Source of the DNA: Lobosporangium transversale
Lineage: Eukaryota; Mortierellomycota; Mortierellomycetes; Mortierellales; Mortierellaceae
DNA length: 64,000 nt
Assembly (NCBI RefSeq): GCF_002105155.1
Contig: NW_019028980.1
Span: forward strand, 310,001-374,000
Direction: 5' to 3'
Shown piece after piece: positions 59,987-64,000 of this stretch. The number at the start of each line of letters is the position of its first letter. Position 1 is the stretch's first letter. A program made the position numbers and the translations under genes. The notes below the pieces were generated by a model. It saw nothing but the letters and a program-made list of their open reading frames with translations. It ran no database searches and was not told the origin of the DNA.

Positions 59987-60193
59987 ACGCGTCCTCCTTT
60001 TTCGACTTGTGACTACTTTTATTCTGACCAAGAAAACTATCCAGGACATCCAGACGCATTTGAGCACCCACTTATTACCTCTCTCCAGAGCCAGTTGGCT
60101 GCACTTATCAGCCGAATCAGTGCCTTCTTGACAGGCTCTGGCTCCAGTCCATCCAATCCTTACCTAGTTGCTATAGAACCAGCCTACGCCTAA
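59987..60193 (+). CDS. Exon-like open frame, probable C-terminus of an unrecognised protein
   Basis: The frame is open from 59987 (a stop lies just before) to TAA at 60191-60193. It reads protein-like text such as YSDQENYPGHPDAFEHPLIT, SLQSQLAALISRISAFLTG and NPYLVAIEPAYA. An AATAAA polyadenylation-type signal overlaps the stop. No upstream exon or ATG in frame was found, so it may be the last exon of a gene I could not assemble, or a remnant. Confidence 0.3.
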   Translation, partial: TRPPFSTCDYFYSDQENYPGHPDAFEHPLITSLQSQLAALISRISAFLTGSGSSPSNPYLVAIEPAYA

Positions 60194-60619
60194 TAAAGAC
60201 CTAAATTATGATGTTTATCAGGTATTTTGAGAGGGGAAAGGAATAAGTGACAATCCTGATCTCATACGGAAGATGTTAACATGCCCAACTGAAAGTTCTG
60301 AGAGAGTCATGCGCGATAAAAGATAGAGCTAGCTTTACAACCATATGGAAGGAAAAAAAAAAATCCAATAGATGATGATGAAATGCTCAAGCAGAGGTGA
60401 TACAGTCCATTGTACAAAGGAACCAATACAACGCTTGGTTTTAATCGAGAACCAGCTCAAAAGTTAGAGATATAGCTCATTCACACCTGGACGCTCTCAC
60501 GTTTAATAATGGTCACCAATAGCGACGAGGTAGATCAAAGATATAACCGCATAGGAGTATCATGACTACCGTTCATAGTCATCCACCAGAATCCATAAAG
60601 CAACTGTTTTATTATTACT

Positions 60620-60940
60620 TTATTCATTAATGATGGATCGCTTGGGCGCTCCAAGTTTAATTCGACCTTCTACAGGTGGATTTCGACTTAGTCGCATCTG
60701 TCGACGTTCTGCTTTTATCTCCAGCCAACGAGCATGTCGCTCAGTTTTAAGGCGTTCAAGCGCAGCAGCAACCTTTTCCTTTCTCATCCGCTCCTTGGCT
60801 TCATCCTGCTCAGCTACACGCTCAGGACTGAGTTGGAAATCTGTCCTTAAAATTCTCCTCACCGATTCACTTGAAATATTAAAATGTTTGGCTAATTTAT
60901 CAGTAGTCCATTCTTCTGGAAACTATTAATAAAGAGAAAC

Positions 60941-60973
<33 letters not shown>

Positions 60974-61776
60974 TAATATTAATAACACAATAATAACGAT
61001 TATATATACTGATGGTAAAGACAATAAAAAATAAAAATAAAAATAAAAAAGCAGTTCTACAAGATGTGCCATTGTTGCAAAACTTTTACGCTTACTTGCT
61101 TACGGAGATATCGAACCTCCTCCATAGCTTGTCTACTGATCCTCTTCTGTGGGATCCATGCCTTCCCTAACAGTTTCTCTTTAATCGCCAATTTATGTTT
61201 CATCCAGAGAGGCATAGAGTCTTCTTTTTCTTCTTCACTCATACCCTTAGAGTCTTTGTGAAGATGTGGGTTTGGTGAGAGGCGGCCTCGAGTCAAAGAT
61301 CTATGATTAGTCCTCTGACCGAGCACTTCCCTCGCTTGCTGATCACGCAAAGTGTTACGTTCATACTTTGATATCCGTTCGCCAATATGACCTTTGGATA
61401 TCCTGGCAGCCGTCAATTTTTTGGTCTCCTCCATGATCTTGGATCGACCCTCTGGAAAGACAAGCGAAGCAAACTCAGTGACATCTAGACCCCAACGATC
61501 ACTTGCTTCTCGCATAGTATTCGAATCACTAAATGCATCTTTCGAACGAGTGTATACATGTTTTGTATCCTCTATTGATGACCGTTGATGAATATCACTT
61601 GTATCATTTGATGTAATAACCTCAGCCTCAGGTCTTGAAAGGAGTGATGCCCTACTCACACAGAGCTTTCTAATAAAACCCTGCTTGTTACAACTAAGCG
61701 CCAGCGGTTGGATGTTACAGTTACTATAAACTGCAGGCACAAATGATGTAAGGTACTTTCTTGTTGATGAAAGCAT
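60620..61776 (-). CDS. Mitochondrial RRG9/neugrin-like protein
   Basis: Exons 61776-61096 and 60922-60620 sum to 984 nt (327 residues). The N-terminus MLSSTRKYLTSFVPAV suits a mitochondrial leader. The family block spans the splice: LGKAWIPQKRISRQAMEEVR, then FPEEWTTDKLAKHFNISSES and VRRILRTDF, a helix-turn-helix-like motif shared by yeast Rrg9 and human neugrin. Both are needed for respiratory growth; neugrin acts in mitoribosomal RNA processing. The basic C-terminal helix (KERMRKEKVAAALERLKTER) may bind RNA. ATG 61776 was preferred to 61845, which adds a long hydrophobic leader before the targeting peptide. Confidence 0.85.
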
Positions 61777-61933
61777 GAGGTTGCAGAATGGAATTTGGAG
61801 ACTGTAGAGTAAAAGAAGCTCCTTTTTCCTTTTAGTCAATAACAAACGTTTGAAAAAAGACGGTCACTTTAATTAATGGTTATGGATAAAATGCAATTTT
61901 CTGTCTATTTTTTTTTTTTTTTTTTTTTTTTAT

Positions 61934-63966
61934 CTAGCTCCATGCGACCACTTTGTGATGGTCTTGTCCATGCTGATACAATGAAGCAGCAGCGCCTTGC
62001 ATTTCACTATGATGACCATAAGGGGTCAAAGGTGGGCCAGCAGTGGTTGTGGTCCTGTATGGGTTTGCAGCAGATACAAAGGATCCTTCATAAAGTCCAT
62101 TCTGGGGCAATGCCGGCTGTGGTGAGTGTGCATCCATTCCTCCGAGCTCCTGTACAGTGTAGCCAAAAGAAGATGAAACGGAAGATGCAGACGTTGACGA
62201 TGGTGTTGGCTCTCCTGCTGAGGTGCCTACGCTATTGCCTACACTCATGCCAGATTCATTCATGGGATGTCCCGAAGAGTTTGTGAACGAGTTCGGATAT
62301 GGAAAGTAGCTCTCTTGAACTTCCGTCTTGACAAACACCTGATCCGAGAGTCCGCCAGGAGCACCAGCCGCACTTACACCTACAAACCCATTGCTTTGCG
62401 GAGGGTTGTTGTAGCTCTGATTAAAGTAAGCACGAGAACTATCATCCTGTTCGTTCGAGTTTTCTTGTGGTGGCTCAAGCTGGTTATCGAATGGATGTCT
62501 TGGACTCAATCCTGTGGGGCCCATCATCAAACGGGGCGTGATGGACCCGAAACTTGGCTGTCGTTGTGTAAAGTATGATGAATGGCTATGCTCCTGCGGG
62601 GAATGCTGACCTTGATACTGGTGCATGGTAGGGTATCCGGTTGTGGGTGATGAAAAGGCCGAAGCTTCATAAGTCGAAGAAGGCGAGGACATAGATGAAC
62701 CATCGGTCCATGCACTTTGATGAGAAGGATAGCGATAGAATGATGGTGTAGGTGCTGCTGTAGGACTGTACTCGCTGGTGACTCCAGGTGAGACTGGTGA
62801 GAGTGGACCTTCTACACCTCCAAAGCCCAGAGAAGACACGTCGACGCTCATACCAGCGCCAGCGCTGATACTATGGCTTCGACTGTGTGTTCCTGGGAAA
62901 TGGTATGGGTGTTGGCCGATGTTAGAAAGACGCCTTTCGCCTGCGGAACTAGGTGACAAAATTTCATCCCTCTCAGGAGTGTCAATATAATGACCTGGAC
63001 TTCTTCCACGCACCACTAAAGAGTCTGATTGTGAGGAGGCAACACAGAAGACCTGACCATCCTCTGTGTGTGCATAGAGGTCTACCATCAAGATATAAAA
63101 CTGTTGCGCCGCACGTCGTTTGCCGTTATTGGCGGTTGCTGTCTTGAACTGTACACGTTCAAACGTGACAACAGTCTGGTTTGTATTAGCTCCTGTCAAG
63201 GTCAAGGTACCACCGCCTCGAACAGCACGAAGACCAGGGACAATTTGTGGTCCCTTGTCACGTTTGGGAGTGTGCTGGATCAGGTCAATCTTTTTGTCTG
63301 TACTCGCTATCTTGGAAGTGATGCAGATGGAAAAACTGGTTACTACCGCCAGTCGAGATGTACCATGACTGGAGGCACCATGATCATTCAGACGAAGACC
63401 GTCCAATGAGCCAATCATGCTGTTCGTGTCACGTTGAGCACTGAGCTCACCCTGATCTGGGCTCGTTATAGGATCCTTCAATTCGATAAGGCATGGTACC
63501 TCGGACTCTTGTGAGTGATCAAAACCAAGGATACTAAATGCGGTACTGACTTGAAAATAATTCCGGCGATAACATGTCCAGATTTTGTTGGCTGTAAAGA
63601 ATCCTCTGTCAATCCTGGCCATAACTCGCAATTTATACCTGTTGTTAAACAATTTGAATAATAATAATAATAGTAATAATAATAGTAGTAATAATAATAA
63701 TAGTAACTACAATGTAAGTGCAGGTCCAGAATATCTCCCGAAACAAAAGCATTTCTCTGCCGCCATGTAAACATGAAAGAATACTTACGACTGTGTCTGA
63801 TTCATGTTGTAAAGGCTATAGAACTGCTTTGTATTTGAAAAGAATGGACCATCCTCAACCATGGCGAGAGAGCCAGCCCGACGAGCTCGGACAACAGGGT
63901 GTGGTACGGTGGTTGATCCAGAGATGGAATTGCGATGATGGATGATGGGTCCATCTGTGTTGGATC
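61934..63966 (-). CDS. NDT80/PhoG-like transcription factor (partial, N-terminus beyond right edge)
   Basis: Exons 63638-61934 and 63789-63966 are in phase; the AG at 63967-63968 shows at least one more exon upstream, outside the window. The DNA-binding domain is NDT80/PhoG-like: FFSNTKQFYSLYNMNQTQ, YKLRVMARIDRGFFTANKIW, TCYRRNYFQVSTAFSILGF, VVTFERVQFKTATANNGKRR and AAQQFYILMVDLYAH. This Ig-like fold binds DNA in yeast Ndt80 and Aspergillus XprG, which govern meiosis or nutrient stress and protease genes. The rest (about residues 280-620) is Ser/Pro/Gln/Tyr-rich and probably an activation region. The intron at 63788-63639 holds an AAT repeat. The target genes are not known. Confidence 0.88.
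63656..63708. repeat. AAT/AGT trinucleotide microsatellite in an intron
   Basis: Imperfect AAT units with AGT interruptions in the first intron visible of the NDT80-like gene. Confidence 0.8.
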
Positions 63967-64000
63967 TGAAAATAAAAGAAATAAAATAGGTTAATTGAGG

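Larger units (their letters stand above)
59369..60619. other. Intergenic with two unrecognised plus-strand frames
   Basis: Contains several T/A homopolymers (for example 59497-59514, 59612-59630). Two plus-strand open frames are listed separately. Otherwise nothing recognised. Confidence 0.4.

Overview
This window is nuclear DNA of an early-diverging filamentous fungus, most likely a member of the Mortierellomycota. The genes are split by many short GT-AG introns, mostly 50-120 nt. There is a tight run of F-box and F-box/leucine-rich-repeat genes of the kind expanded in Mortierellaceae. Pyrimidine-rich leaders and long A/T homopolymers are common between genes. Exon models were built by hand, checking splice sites, phases and conserved motifs. 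For most genes the summed exon lengths are a multiple of three and end at a stop codon. No tRNA, rRNA, complete transposon or CRISPR array was seen.

Layout from 0 to 32 kb: a DinB-like protein (minus, cut by the left edge); an F-box protein (minus); a P2X-type ATP-gated channel homologue with a roughly 940-residue tail (plus, 5.1-10.1 kb); a decayed leucine-rich-repeat pseudogene (10.4-11.3 kb); a DEVH-box RNA helicase of the DHX57/DHX29 type (12.3-17.3 kb); a secreted zinc carboxypeptidase (18.2-19.7 kb); a gene-poor 3.3 kb; mitochondrial carnitine acetyltransferase (23.0-25.4 kb); two small GPI-anchor-type surface proteins, one CFEM-like and one Kre9/Knh1-like (25.9-29.4 kb); and a divergent eIF5-like protein (30.3-31.8 kb).

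Layout from 32 to 64 kb: a foldback element; three neighbouring F-box genes (32.4-37.8 kb); RNA polymerase II subunit RPB2 (38.4-42.9 kb); a Cti6-like PHD-finger protein (44.5-46.7 kb); a polyglutamine methyltransferase (48.2-50.8 kb); a TMCO4/Mil1-like membrane protein (51.6-55.3 kb); a promethin-like small membrane protein (55.5-56.0 kb); a penta-EF-hand calcium sensor (56.3-57.7 kb); a PA-domain membrane protein (58.0-59.4 kb); mitochondrial RRG9/neugrin-like protein (60.6-61.8 kb); and an NDT80/PhoG-like transcription factor cut by the right edge.

The genes do not form a single pathway. Some housekeeping functions (RPB2, helicase, carnitine acetyltransferase, RRG9) sit beside surface and signalling genes (P2X-like channel, penta-EF-hand sensor, GPI proteins) and fast-evolving F-box genes. 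The most notable items are the fungal P2X-like receptor with its unusual tail, the eIF5 paralogue that lacks most of its C-terminal domain, an unexplained protein-like open frame inside the Kre9/Knh1 gene intron, and the foldback element at 32.1 kb.
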